NCBI GenBank assembly: GCA_030789695.1
Contig: JAULAV010008774.1
Location: 62,001 to 126,000, forward strand
DNA: 64,000 nt
Reading direction: 5' to 3'
Source: Scilla litardierei
Taxonomy: Eukaryota; Streptophyta; Magnoliopsida; Asparagales; Asparagaceae
The notes beneath the pieces are model-generated. The model saw only the letters and a list, made by a program, of their open reading frames with translations, was not told the origin of the DNA and did not search any database. The position numbers and the translations under genes are program-made. This document shows positions 33,396 through 45,355 of the stretch, piece by piece (position 1 is the stretch's first letter; each line of letters opens with the position of its first letter).

Positions 33396-34752
33396 CTCCA
33401 AAAAAGAAAAACTCTACCAATAAATTTCTCTCCAAAAAATAAAAAATCTACCAACAAATTTTCTGCATATGATGGCTTTGTTGTGGACATCCTTTATAAA
33501 GCATGTAGTTTGATATTCATATCTTAGATGGTATTCAGTCCTTATCAGCTTGACTTTTCATTGGTGGGACTGAGCAGCTTAGTGGCGGGAGTCTATGGAC
33601 CTACTGAGATCCAAGATGAATTTTCATTAGTGATCCTCAACCCCCAAGGCGTTCGCGTCGAGGCCCTCCATGGCCTCTATGGCTTCTCCTCTCGGTCTCT
33701 TCTACCAAACATTGGAAGTTCCTGAGAGCTTCAGCAATTTGGGCTGCGGATCTCAGCACCGATTCTCTTCGGTTCGCTGGAGCGTCGAAGTCTTCTCCCA
33801 ACTCTGCCCCTACTGGGTCGACTCTCCGTCAACGATTTCCCCTGATTTAGAGGATGTAATCGACCTCTGAGATGTTTCCATACGACCAATATCAGAGCTG
33901 AATCAAGCAGCGCTCGACCCAATGAGGCTCGCCGACTTGTCGACCCAGCAACGATGGTTGATGCTCGAGCCTTTGACCCATCTCCTTCGTCCTGAGAGGG
34001 AAATCAGTTTTCTACCCTATCAGCTGGGAATCATTGGGGCTCGATCCAAGCCTTCGACCCATCTCCTTCATCCTGAGAGGGAGGTCCGTGTTTGACCCTA
34101 GTTGCTGGGCATCATCGGGGCTCGACCCGAGCTTCTGACCAGCTCCTTCATCCTGAGAGGAGGTCGACGTTTGACCCTAACCTCTGGGCTTTGTCGGGGC
34201 TCGATCCGAGGCTCCAACCCAACTTTGACATCCTGAACTGCGGTTCGGCCTTCGACCCTAGCCTCTGGGCTTCGTCACGGCTCGATCTGAGGCTCAAACC
34301 CAACTTCGTCGTCATGAGCGCTAATATCAAGACGCTAATGCTAAAGCTCCACCATTGTGATGATTACAATGAGCCCCAAATCCAGGAGCAAGCTGATAAT
34401 GAGAAGGCGGTGCTGAGCTTTTGATGCCTCTTACTTGCGTGATCATACCTCTTAATCAGTGTCTCTTGCTTGCGTGATCATACATCATCACGGCTATTTC
34501 ATTTTATTTTAAAGTTCTATGGCATTCAATTCATTATTGCCTACTTCATTTCATTCAAACGGTCGTGATTTTCAATTCGATTCAATGGGTTGAGATGCCG
34601 GGAAATTAAATTCAACCGATTGAATACGAGCTCCACGAGGATAGGCTATTGGTGAAATCGATCCGCTCAATCATCTGATTTCCGAGCTACTTCCATTTCC
34701 TCTGAGCTCCACCAAGCGAAAGTCTGACCTCCTCCGAGCACGACCATCTAAG
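33396..34752 (+). other. Unassigned interval between satellite and Sirevirus 2
   Basis: Not satellite A and not recognisable LTR sequence. It starts with two diverged copies of TCTCTCCAAAAAA...TCTACCAA, then has moderately GC-rich sequence (33600-34330) including an 80-bp tandem repeat, then AT-rich sequence. Short open frames exist (for example 33528-33725 and 34092-34424) but show no domain that I recognise, and the second is made of the tandem repeat. It could be an LTR or DNA-transposon fragment. Confidence 0.5.
33959..34320 (+). repeat. 80-bp tandem repeat
   Basis: About 4.5 units with starts near 33962, 34039, 34119, 34199 and 34279. Each contains GCTCGAYCC-like sequence, CTCCTTCATCCTGAGAGG or a derivative, TTTGACCCTA and CTGGGC. 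The period of 80 is not a multiple of three, so it is not built as a protein repeat. Confidence 0.8.
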
Positions 34753-35611
34753 TGTAAGGATCCTGGCTATGAGGAAAATACTAGAAGGGGGGTTGAATAG
34801 TGTTTATAAAATTTAAACGTTAGTTATACCAATTTAAATTCCTAACCAGCAATAAATGCAGAATTATAAATAAACCCAAAGTAAAACAATGCTAACACAA
34901 AGTATGTTTCAAGGGTTCGGATTACCCAAGTCAATGCCTGACTTGTTCCCGGTAATCCCACGTCCCTTCCACCCGGATACCTTCGAATACTCAAGTTAGA
35001 ACCCTAACTTAAGGTTTCTTTTAAACCCACTTGTAGCAACCCCTACAAGTGAAATCGAAACACAATCGATGTCCGTGACTCCCACAACTTGGGATCAAGC
35101 AAACCACTCTCGCAAACTGAGAGTAAAATAAATATCGAAAGATATGAAATAATGAAATAGGAACACTTACACTCATCTATGCCTTGAAGTAGAACTTGAA
35201 GGAGCAAGTGTGTTGTGTGTTGAAGTCTCTTCCAAGAAGAGAGAAAGCCCTTTCTCTTGTCACTACCAATTGCTTATAGGATATCACATTAGTTTTAGGT
35301 TGGAGAGTAAGAGAGAATGAGATTGGCAATCAGGGCTTTATGATGTGAGAGCTTTGAAAACTCGAAGATGAAAGATTAGGGTTTTCAAGAGATGATCAAG
35401 TAGATGAGTAACCCCTCAATGGTACATTAGAAGCCCTATTTATAGGTTCTCTAAAACCCTCAAACAGAATCCCAAAACCCCCTTTGAAATCAATGGAGAA
35501 ACAGCCAATAGATAGAATTTACACACCCGACAGTCGACTGATGAAGACCCAACAGTCGACTGCTGCACAGTATCAGAGGGTAGGTAAGAATTCAAACGGT
35601 AACTTACCACG
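34753..35611 (-). repeat. Truncated reversed LTR of the Sirevirus 2 family
   Basis: It begins TGTAAGGATCCTGGCTATG, the reverse complement of the LTR end at 37438 (CATAGCCAGGGTCCTTACA). It matches 36580-37438 in reverse, including the TATA box (CTATTTATAGG near 35450), two CAGTCGACTG sites and the CTAGAAGGGGGGTTGAATAG block. It is cut at the point where the plus-strand element begins, and the remaining part of this LTR is not in the window. Confidence 0.85.
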
Positions 35612-35999
35612 TAGGATGTTGAGTATTAGAATACTTCCTACTTGGTGCTAATGATGAGCAAATATAAATACTTGTGACTAATCCTTTATTTTGCAGTTAA
35701 TCCATTGCCTAAGCTAATTATGAAGATCTACTTGCAATGGATGACACTCAAAGATCATTGAAAGCAAATAAAATAGATTGGATGATCGTAGATGATGATT
35801 GAAGCTCCATGATGACTTCAAGTTCATGCGTTGGATAGAAGAGAGTTATTCGTGAATGTAAATTTCTTTTATCTCTTCTAGTATGTAGCTTAGAAGTAGA
35901 ACATTGATGGAGCACACACACATCTTCATTTCAGTCTTAGGACATCATTAGATCAATCGTCCTTAGACTCCAATTCATTTCTTTATTGATTGTGCTTAT

Positions 36000-36670
36000 A
36001 TTGTTTATAACAGTTGACTGCTGAACATTTTACAGTCGACTGTCTCAAAAACAGTCGACTGTGTTTTGTTCTACAATCGCCTGTTATGCACAAACTTTTA
36101 CAATCTAGTTTTGGGCTTCTCTGTCTTAATTTCCACAGGCGACTCATGAATGATTCACAGGCGTCTGTCCAAGTGACAATCGACTGTGTTTTGTAAATCA
36201 GTCGCTTGTCTGTCATTTGCCCAAAATCTATTGATCTGTCTTCGATGGCCAGTCGACTAATGTTGTGTTTACAGTCGACTGTCCATTGGATCAGTAGACT
36301 GTCAATGCTGCAACAGTCGTCTGTCTGTGAGCCAATTTGTTGACTCAGCTCTCTGAAAAATCTCATGGTTTTGACAGTCGTCTGTATAAGGAATTACAGT
36401 CGTCTGTTCTGATTAACAGTCGACTGTCTTCTCTTCATCAGTCGTCTGTCCTGTTATCCCAGATGTTTTCTAGAATTCTTTAACTTACCCAACTTACGGC
36501 CAGTCGCCTGTAGTAGGATTTACAGTCGCATGTTGGTTTAACAGTCGACTGTCTGTCCTTCATCAGTCGACTGTCCATGTGGTAAGTTACCGTTATGAAT
36601 TCTCACCTACCATATCTGACTGTGCAACAATCGACTGTGGTTTCTTCAACAGTCGACTGTCGTGAGCGCA
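36000..36670. repeat. CAGTCGACTG cluster in the Sirevirus 2 LTR
   Basis: About seven exact CAGTCGACTG sites and many one- or two-base variants (CAGTCGTCTG, CAGTCGCCTG, CAATCGACTG, CAGGCGACTC) are spaced 15-40 bp apart over 670 bp. The motif is self-complementary, so neighbours can pair as hairpins. The position, just upstream of the TATA box, matches that of the different motif in Sirevirus 1. Confidence 0.85.
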
Positions 36671-36745
36671 GATTCTATCCGTTGAGAGTTTTCTCACGGA
36701 TTCCAAAAGGTTTTTTGCTTATTCTGTTTTGAGGATTTGAGAAAA

Positions 36746-36755
36746 CTATATAAGG
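36746..36755 (+). promoter_or_regulatory. TATA box of Sirevirus 2 LTR
   Basis: CTATATAAGG, followed about 30 bp later by a plausible start region. It lies 76 bp after the last CAGTCGACTG site. Confidence 0.65.
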
Positions 36756-37440
36756 AGCATCTAGTGTTCCATTGAGAGGTTACCATGTTACTCATTCCAT
36801 TGCAAAATCTTTCAAGCTTTCATTCTCAAGATCAAAAGCTCTCAAATCCTAAAGCCCTAAGAATTCCAATCTTTGATCTCTTGCTCTCCAACCTAGAACC
36901 AAAGAATCATCTTCTAGGCATTTGGTGCAGTCAAGAGAAAGGGCTTTTTCTCGCTTCCAAGAGAGTCTTCAACACACAACACACTTCTCCTTCAAGTTCT
37001 ACTTCAAGGCATAGGTGATTGTAAGTGTTGCTTTCATATTTCATAACATTCATTATTTGAATTTGCTCTCGGGTTGTGAGAGTGGTTTGCTTACTACCAA
37101 GTTGTGGGAGTGAAGGTCAATCGATTGTATTTCGATTTCACTTGTAGGGTTGCTACAAGTGGGTTTTTAAGGAAACCTCAAGTTAGGGTTCTAATTTGAG
37201 TATCCGGAGATATCCGGGTGGAAGGGGCGTAGGATTACCGGGAATAAGTCGGGAAGTGACTTGGGTAATCCGAACCCTTGAAACATCCTTGTGTCTGCAT
37301 TTGTTTCTCTTTGGGTTTAATTTTAATTCCGCACTATATTGTTGGTTTGCATTTAAATTGGTGTAACTATCTTTTTAAATTGCATAAACACTATTCAACC
37401 CCTCTTCTAGTGTTTTCTCCATAGCCAGGGTCCTTACAAT

Positions 37441-37453
37441 TGGTATCAGAGTG
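37441..37453 (+). other. Primer binding site of Sirevirus 2
   Basis: TGGTATCAGAGTG two bases after the LTR end; the first 11 bases match the usual initiator methionine tRNA complement of plant copia elements. Confidence 0.9.
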
Positions 37454-37466
37454 CAAGGTTATATCT

Positions 37467-39803
37467 ATGGCATCCAACAACAACAACGTTCCTCCGCCGC
37501 CTTCGTACAACAATCACGACCGTGATGGAGCGTCCACACTTTTCGAAGGTCAATCAACGGTGCGTCCTCCATGTTTTAATGGCACGAACTTTGGCTATTG
37601 GAAATGTAGGATGGAGACGTTCCTAAGGAGTGCTTCACTTTGGAGAACCCTCCACAAGGAATACGTCGAGCCCACCGAAGAGGATTTCGAAAAATGGACA
37701 ACTTCCGAGAAATCTGCCGAAGTCAACAACACAAAAGCAATGAACGCTCTTCATTGTGCGTTGGACCCGAATGAATTCAATAAGATATGCACATGTAAGA
37801 GTGCATGTCAAATTTGGAACTATCTCGTCGTTACCCATGAGGGAACGAATAAGGTAAAACTTTCCAAACTGTATGTTGCAGTGCAAAATTTCGATATGTT
37901 TCATATGCAGGAAAATGAAAACATAGCATCGATGTATGGATGTTTTTCCGACATCACCAATGAATTGGAATCTCTTGATCAAGTTTACACCGAACCAGAA
38001 AAGTTAAGGAAGATCATAATGGGAATGACATCTAAATGGGAAAGAAGAGCTATCGCCATCGAGGAGGTCAACGACTTGAAGACCTACACAGTTATGAATC
38101 TTATCGGGACTCTCATGTCTTATGAAGTTAGACGAGAGAACCGATTAAAGATTCGAGCTATGATGAATCCTTTGGAGGCCAAGAAGAAAGCATTGGCATT
38201 CAACGCCAATTCCTCATCCCCCGATAGTGAAGATTCAGAAGATGAGATGGATTTGGGTGAAATGGCCCAAATGTCGAAGAATTTTCAACGCTTCTTTCGC
38301 AAAGGTAAATTTTCCTCTAACAAAAGATTTGAGTCTACTAATAATACTTTCTCTCTTTGCTTTAAATGTAACAAGCCAGTGCACATCAAGAAGGATTGCC
38401 CAATGCTAAGAAACAAAGAGAGGTGGAAGGCTCCGAAGTACCACAAGTCCGACAAGAACAAGAGAGACAAGAAGAAAGGACTCGTCGGTACATTCGATGA
38501 CTCAAGTGGAGACTCATCAAGTGATTCCGATGATGAGAAGGGTGAAAGTGCACACATGTGCTTCATGGCATGAGAAGATCCACTCTCTGATGAGAGTGAT
38601 TCCGACATGGATGAAACCGAGGTAACAATGGATGAATTACGTATTGCCAATGACGAATTGTTTGCTAAGTATCAATCTCTAATGCTTAGATATACTAGCT
38701 TAAAGAAATTGAATGTTAGCAATTCATCCATTCCATGCATTATCAACAATGACACCATTGTTAATACTTTAACTCTTGAGAAAGCGAATTTAGCTTCTCA
38801 AAATGTCACTTTGAGAGATGAGGTGAACAACCTCAAATCTCAACTAGATCAAACACATCCTAAGGATAATAGTGATCTAGTTACACGTCACACACAATTG
38901 GGTTTAGAGAATGATTCTCTTAAAACTTAAGTGCACGAGCTCAAAGCACGGGTGTCCACCTTGGATACCAACATTTCTTCTTTTAAGGAGAAATATGAGC
39001 TTATATCCTCCCGTATTGTGAGATTCGATAAGGGAAAAGGACAATTGGACAATTTGCTTGCAAATCAATTTTCGGCCACACATCGTGTTGGTCTTGGTTT
39101 TGTAAAAGCAAATGCATCCAATGATCGCACCTCCTATAGTGGTGTCACTATAGACATTGTGAGGCCATCCTCCGGTGCATCCACAAGTGGTGTCAAAGAC
39201 ACTATAGGTAGCAAATCTACTAAGAAAGTCACCACTTCACCATCTCTTCCTTTTGGCAAGAAACCCACTAAGGGTGGAAACCAAAAGAGAAGCCATGCTT
39301 ACATGTACACCAATCTTCATCCACATAGGAAATATCCTACTTCACAAGTGGATACTCATGACACTTTTTATGCTCCACACCCACGGACACGTACAAATCC
39401 ACACATGAGAAATACTCATGTACGTGCTCCTATACACCGATATGCTCATACGCATCATTCTTACATGTATGCACAACCTCCACATGTCATGCATGACCCA
39501 TATGTTTCATACAACATGCATGTTCCCAAGCATACATATAATCCGCATATGTTCAATGCATATCCACCACCTCATGTATATGCTAGAAACCATGTTCCTA
39601 AGATACATGCACCACATAGATATCTAACAAGTACACATGCAACTAGGAAAAGGACTCCCAAAATTTACACCATTTGGGGTCCTAATAACACTAGTTTAAA
39701 TGATATGAATGCATATGTTGATTCCTATTTTCATGATGTTATTAAAAATAGCAATTATGTTGGGAAGCGGAAGTCCACTTGGACTTGGCTTCCAAAGGGC
39801 TAA
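37467..39803 (+). pseudogene. Sirevirus 2 gag with two in-frame stops
   Basis: Starts MASNNNNVPP 14 bp after the primer site. One frame of 779 codons, broken by TGA at 38571-38573 and TAA at 38928-38930. The order is the same as in element 1: copia gag core (residues about 25-230, NGTNFGYWKCRM, WTTSEKSAEVNN), CCHC knuckle CFKCNKPVHIKKDC at about 298-311, Lys-rich and acidic Ser/Asp stretches, a coiled-coil-like part, and a His/Tyr/Pro-rich tail ending TWLPKG. In the knuckle the usual Gly before the His is Val, while the four metal ligands are kept. Confidence 0.87.
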
Positions 39804-39857
39804 TCCACTTGGACCCAACAAACATTGGGTACCATGAGCTTATGGTATATTAAGTAG

Positions 39858-42800
39858 GTACCCAAGAGAAAGAAAAAGAGCAATAAAGATCATATTAGCT
39901 CTAAAGGAAAAGGATGGATTCTCGATAGTGGTTGCTCCAAACACATGACAGGAGATCCCTCATTGCTCTCCGAAGTGATTAGCATCGAGGATGGTGAACG
40001 ATCACTTTTGGAGGTAATCAAAAGAGAACCATCATTGGAGTAGGTATTGTCGGTAACCCTTCAAAACCCTTAATTACTAATGTATTTCTTGTTAGTGGCT
40101 TATGTCACAATCTCACTTCCATTAGTCAACTTTGTGACAAAGGTTACAAGGTTAACTTTGGAGAAGGATTGTGTAAAATTGTTGATTCTAATTCACATGT
40201 TTTATTTACCGGTATTAGGCATAAAAATATTTATTATTTGAGCTTGCCTAAAACCGTAGAACATTTCTTAGTTGCTAATACAAGTGAACAACTATTATGG
40301 CATCGCCGTTTTGGTCATGTTCATTTCAAGCACTTGTATAGGTTAGCTAAGCAAGATCTAGTCAAAGGTTTTCCTAAAATTGCTTTTAGTAAGAAAAACT
40401 TTTGTGATTCGTGTCAAAGAGGTAAACTTAGTAAATCGTCTTTTAAGCTTAAAGAAGGCATTACTTCTAAGAGGCCCATAGAACTTCTTCATCTAGATTT
40501 GTTTGGGCCAACTAGAACCGCTTCTTTAGGCAATGCTCATTATGGATTAGTTGTCGTTGACGACTTCTCTAGATTTACTTGGGTTTCATTCTTAACTAAT
40601 AAGAATGAAGCTTATGAAGAGTTTACCATATTTGCAAAGAAGATGCAAAATCTCTTAGGATCAACCATTATCACTATCCGTAGTGATCATGGAGGAGAAT
40701 TTGAGAATGAGTCTTTTACAAAGTTTTGTGATGACACCGGGATAACTCACAATTTTTCCTTTTCTCGGGCGCCACCACAAAATGGTGTTGTAGAGAGAAA
40801 GAATAGGACTCTTATTGAGTGTGCTCGTACTATGCTCCATGATAGTCATCTTGGACTACAATTTTGAGAAGAAGCGGTGCACACGGCATGCTATGTGCTC
40901 AATAGGATCCTAATGAGACCCCGAACGAACAAAACTTGTTTTGAGTTATTTTATAACAAAAAGCCTCAAGTTAAGTATTTTCGAGTTTTTGGTTCAAAAT
41001 GTTTTATCAAGAACATTTTTGGTAATCTAGATAAATTTGAGCTAAGATCCGATGAAGGAATTTTTGTTGGTTATTCCACATGTAGCAAAGCCTACCGGAT
41101 ATACAATAAAACTTCTTCAACGATCGAGTAATCACTACACATCATTTTATGAAGATTTTGATTTTTCTCATGTTGATGATGATAGTGTAGATGCTATTTG
41201 TGAACCTCTTAGTAATGTTAAGATTAATGATTCGATTATTGAGACTAACACTACTAATGAGATTGTTGAAGTTGTTCCAAGTGATGCAGGAATACCCAAA
41301 GCTTACCCGACCGTTCGTAACCATCCACATAACCAAATAATTGGAGATATTAGTGTATGTATTCGAACGAGGTCAAGAATTGAAGAATTCTCTCATTGTG
41401 CATTTGTCTCTACTATTGAGCCAAAGAACATCCAGAAAGCTTGTGAGAATAGCTCTTGGATAGTGGCAATGGAAGAAGAACTCATGCAATTCGAGAGAAA
41501 CGAAGTTTGGGAACTCGTTCCTCTTCCAAGTGGTCATCAAGTTATTGTGACCAAATGGATCGTCAAGAACAAGACTGATGAGAACGAGGTAATCACAAGG
41601 AACAGAGCAAGGTTAGTAGCTCAAGGCTACCGGCAAGAGGAATGTATCGATTTCGAAGAATCCTTTGCCCCCTAGCTAGATTAGAAGATATTAGATTGCT
41701 TTTATCTTTTGCATCTCATAAGAATTTTAAACTATTTCAAATGGATGTTAAAAGTGCATTTTTAAATGGGATTGTCAATGAAGAAGTATATGTTTCTCAA
41801 CCTCCCGGTTTCATTCATGGAAAATTTCCAACCCATATTTTCAAACTTAAGAAAGCATTGTATGGGTTGAGACAAGCTCCTAGAGCTTGGTATGTTCGAC
41901 TCAAGACATTTCTTTTGGATTTAGGTTTTAAAATGGGAGAAGTTGATTCAATACTTTTCATTAAAGATTATGAAAATGACATTCTCTTGATTCAAGTATA
42001 TGTAGACGATATAATATTTGGTTCTACTAACTTTAATCTTTGTCAAGAATTTTCTAAGTCTATGAAGGATGAATTCGAGATGAGCCACATGGGAGAGCTC
42101 AATTACTTCCTTGGACTGCAAATTCGACAAATAGAGGATGGAACTTTCATACATCAAACAAAGTACACATGGGAGCTTATTAAGCGATTCGGAATGGATT
42201 CGTCTTCAAGTAAAAGGACTCCCATGAGTACGACAACCCATCTACACAAGGATGAGAACTGAAAAGATGTAGACGTTTGTCTATATCGAGGTACGATCGG
42301 TAGTTTACTTTATTTAACCGCTAGTAGGCCCAATATCATGTTTTCCATATGTTTGTGTGCTGGATATCAAGCTAGACCTAAGGAGTCACACTTGATTGCG
42401 GTTAAACGAATATTTCGTTATCTCAATCAGTTACTAGATTATGGGTTACTTTAACCTAAATCTAGCACATAGGAGTTAATCTCATATAGTGATGCCGACT
42501 TTGCCAGATGCAAATCCGATAAGGAAAAGTACTAGTGGCACTTGCCATTTCCTAGGAAATTCCTTAGTTTCATAGTTTTCCAAGAAACAGAACTCGGTAT
42601 CATTGTCCACGACTGAAGCAGAATATATTGCCGCGGGTCTTGCATGTGCACAAGTCCTTTGGATGAGACACACTCTTAGTGACTATGATGTCAATTGTGA
42701 TACTTGCCCTATCATGGTTGATAACTAAAGTGCTATGTCTTTCCAAGAACCTGGTACATCACTCCTGTACCAAATACATAGATGTGAGACACCATTTTAT

Positions 42801-42948
42801 CAATGATCATGTAGCTAAGAAGGACATCATCTTAGAGTACATTGAAACCCAAAAACAAATTGCCGACATCTTCACAAAATCTCTTAAAGAAGATTCATTT
42901 GTGAGGTTGCATGGAGAATTAGGAATTATGGGTGAATCTGAAATTTAG
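39858..42948 (+). pseudogene. Sirevirus 2 pol (PR-INT-RT-RNase H), broken
   Basis: Protease DSG at 39924-39932. Integrase zinc region with CDSCQRG near 40403, then HLDLFGPT, VVVDDFSRF and DHGGEFEN (about 40490-40700) with all three acidic residues. Reverse transcriptase [20 protein letters not shown], and YVDD at 41999-42010. RNase H near 42490-42640 with TEAEYIAAG. Ends GIMGESEI at 42948. Lesions: a frameshift near 39998, TGA at 40865-40867, a frameshift near 41130, another near 41670, and several stops and shifts at 42260-42740. It is more decayed than element 1 pol, consistent with greater age. Confidence 0.87.
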
Positions 42949-43204
42949 GAGCTCAACATACTTGTTATAACACTTTTTGAGCTCATATCATCATGTTGCC
43001 TCTCTTCATTTGATATATCATATATTTTGTTTTAAGAAAGGCAATGGAGTTTTCTCTGATTAGATGTGTTTTCAGATTGTTTTAAAAGATTTGGTTTATC
43101 AACGATTTATAATTTGATGTTGATTCTATGATGAGTTTATGTTTAGAGTATAGGTCCTAGGGTGAGTGTTCTATCCTCTGGATTTTTATCTCACTGTGTA
43201 TTTT
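42949..43204 (+). other. Spacer after pol, Sirevirus 2
   Basis: AT-rich, non-coding sequence between the pol stop and the first repeat of the spacer cluster. I see no motif of note. Confidence 0.6.
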
Positions 43205-43590
43205 TGGACCAGGACAGACGACTGTCTTTCCTTCGACGGTCGACTGTCCTTCTCTATATTCTCTGTCTGAAATTTGTATCTTTCACACAGACGACTGATG
43301 ACAATTTTACAGTCGACTGCTGTTTCAACAGGTGACTGCATTTTTGTCATTCGACACCTGTCATCTTTGTCAAATTTCGCCAGTACTCTCTATCTTTTTG
43401 ATGAGTTGTACTGATTCTCGGTCAGTCGACTGATGCGTATTATACAGTCGACTGTCTCCCAGACAGGCGACTGTGTGTTGTACAACGGTCGACTGTCTGT
43501 CATCCTTAGCCTATTTCTTATCACTTGAGCCAGTCGACGGACTTTTGTTCATCAGTCGATTGTCTCCTGTTGTGACGGTTCACTGTTTCG
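43205..43590. repeat. CAGTCGACTG cluster in the pol-ORF3 spacer
   Basis: Exact CAGTCGACTG occurs near 43311, 43424 and 43446, with variants CGGTCGACTG, CAGACGACTG, CAGGCGACTG and CAGTCGATTG between about 43212 and 43563. The motif is the one repeated in this element's LTR (36000-36670). Its place corresponds to 6990-7270 in Sirevirus 1. Confidence 0.84.
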
Positions 43591-43910
43591 ATCTGAGTCG
43601 TCGATTCTTTGATCCAACAACCCAGATTAATTTGCCCCTTCTTTATATTCTTCGAGACAGTTCACTTTCGACCCACATCTCTCTCTCTCTCTCTCCTCCG
43701 ATTGAAACCGCTCGTCTTCCCTCTCATTTCCTCCACCGTCGATCTCTCTGTCGTCGATCTCCTCCTCCTCGCTTGTTGATTGCTTCTTCGTTGTGCTTTC
43801 GTGCCTTTCGACTTGGTCTGTTTCTCTCTCGAGTCTCTCTCTCTCTCTCGTGCGATTGTCGTTTGATTACATCTCCTGTCGATACTTTACTATTTTCGAT
43901 TGACTGTTCC
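43591..43910 (+). promoter_or_regulatory. Putative promoter and leader of ORF3, Sirevirus 2
   Basis: After the repeats there is CTTTATATTC at 43641-43650 (TATA-like), then a pyrimidine stretch with two CTCTCTCTCT runs (about 43680-43700 and 43838-43850), and then the ORF3 ATG at 43911. The layout is that of a plant core promoter with a TC-rich 5' leader of about 235 nt. Activity is inferred. Confidence 0.45.
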
Positions 43911-45355
43911 ATGGCTCCCAAGACTAAGGGCAAGATAAAGATCATGGCCTCTAAGAAACCTAGGGTTCGTAAGCCTTCTATCGACAGGACCAAGAAACCA
44001 TATAAGGCCCGTACCAAAAATGCCGAATCTCCCTCTCACTCTGCTTCGCCGGGGTATTCTCATTCTGTGTCTTCTTCTTCTGACACTGAGCCACTCTTCA
44101 AGCATCATCGCAAGCCCATTGGTGTTCGCATCAATGAGCCTAGCGCTGAGGCTCCTCCTTCATCTTCTGTGTCGAGTTCTGCAGAAGAAACCTCCGTCGC
44201 TCCTCCATCTGATCCCCTTGTTCTGATTTGTCGATATGATCTTTGCTTGGCAAAATTTCACTCTCTCATAGGGATCAAACCTCTTAGAGAGCGTTTCATT
44301 GTTTTTCCCGCCTTCACTACTGAGAGACTGTCTGACATCCTATACGCTACTCATTTGGCTGACCTCTTTCGCTTCTCTCAGAGCGAATCTCCTAGGGCTT
44401 ATCCATTTTTGGTTAAGATATTCTATGCTAACCGCGTTCGCGGTGAGTATTCTACCACGGGATTCATTGACACTGTTGTCCAGGGGACTTCCATTCGCAT
44501 TAATCCCACTCTCTTAGGGACCATACTTAGGATTCCCTCTACTGGATCTCTTCCTTCAGACATTTGCATTTCTGACATTGATGAGCTTGATCAGTTCGTC
44601 CTACGGGATATGTTCCGTGAGATATCCTCAGCACTATCTTCTGTTGTTAGGTCGTCTATGTTCTTGGCTAGGGGTTGGGCTGTTCACCTCGTGGTGAAGT
44701 CCAACATCCTACCAAAGTACGGATCGTCTGACCAGCCTTTCCAGGAGATATTGAGGTGTATGTACGCGATCTTTTCGGGGATGTCCGTAAACTGGGCCGG
44801 TGTCCTCCTTGACAGGATGGACAAGGTCGAGTTTACTGCCTCCTCCTCTTACATTCCATACGGTGGACTTCTTACTCTTGTCTTTCGACATTTTGGGATT
44901 GACTTGTCTCCATACGAACCCGTGCCTTTTGGTCCTCTTCTGGATGCTGCTGCAAAGGCGAAGTCCTCTTCGGCTCTGCAGTCTGCATCCAAGAAGAGGA
45001 AGTCCACTTCAGCTTCTTCTTCCTCCACGGTTCCTCCTACAAACAGCCTTCCACCTCTGCTCCACCCTCTCTTGATATTCTTTTGGAGATGGTATCTGGT
45101 CTATATGAGTTGGCTTCCTTATCATTACAGCATCTGGGAATACCCTTCCCTGAGCATTTGAGACGTTTTATTCCTCCCCAGCCTCGTGAGCCTCCTACAC
45201 CCATCATCACTGATCTCGTTGTGCATCCTGATGCATCAGCTACTCAAGGTGCTCCTGTTACTCCTGATGTTCTTGCTGCTCCTCCTCCAGAGGATACCAC
45301 TGTTGACCCCGATCCTGATACTTCATCTGCTGCTCCTGGAGACACTCACTCATAG
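43911..45355 (+). pseudogene. Sirevirus 2 ORF3, putative plant transposon protein-like, frameshifted
   Basis: I start it at the ATG at 43911 (MAPKTKGKIK); the frame is open upstream but that part is spacer repeat. Residues about 1-65 are Lys/Arg-rich and basic. A Ser-rich linker follows, then a globular core with YPFLVKIFYANRVRG, SDICISDIDELDQ, NWAGVLLDRMD and LTLVFRHFG. The frame shifts at about 45045 and the C-terminus continues in another frame to a TAG at 45353-45355, ending in a Pro/Asp/Ala/Thr-rich tail. Core blocks line up with ORF3 of Sirevirus 1 in order and spacing. No signal peptide or membrane span is seen, so an envelope role is not supported. Total length without the shift would be about 480 residues. 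Confidence 0.82.

Larger units (their letters stand above)
35617..37438 (+). repeat. 5' LTR of Sirevirus 2
   Basis: 1822 bp, starts TGTTGAGTATTAGAATAC and ends GGGTCCTTACA. Near its end lies CACTATTCAACCCCTCTTCT, the Sirevirus LTR-end block. It holds the CAGTCGACTG cluster at 36000-36670 and a TATA box at 36746. Confidence 0.87.

Noticed and set aside
34092..34424. Plus-strand frame of 110 codons
   Set aside because: Made of the 80-bp tandem repeat, whose period is not a multiple of three; no domain.
36000..36670. CRISPR-like array of regularly spaced short repeats
   Set aside because: Repeats vary, spacers are unequal and short, and the block is inside an LTR of a plant retroelement; no cas genes.
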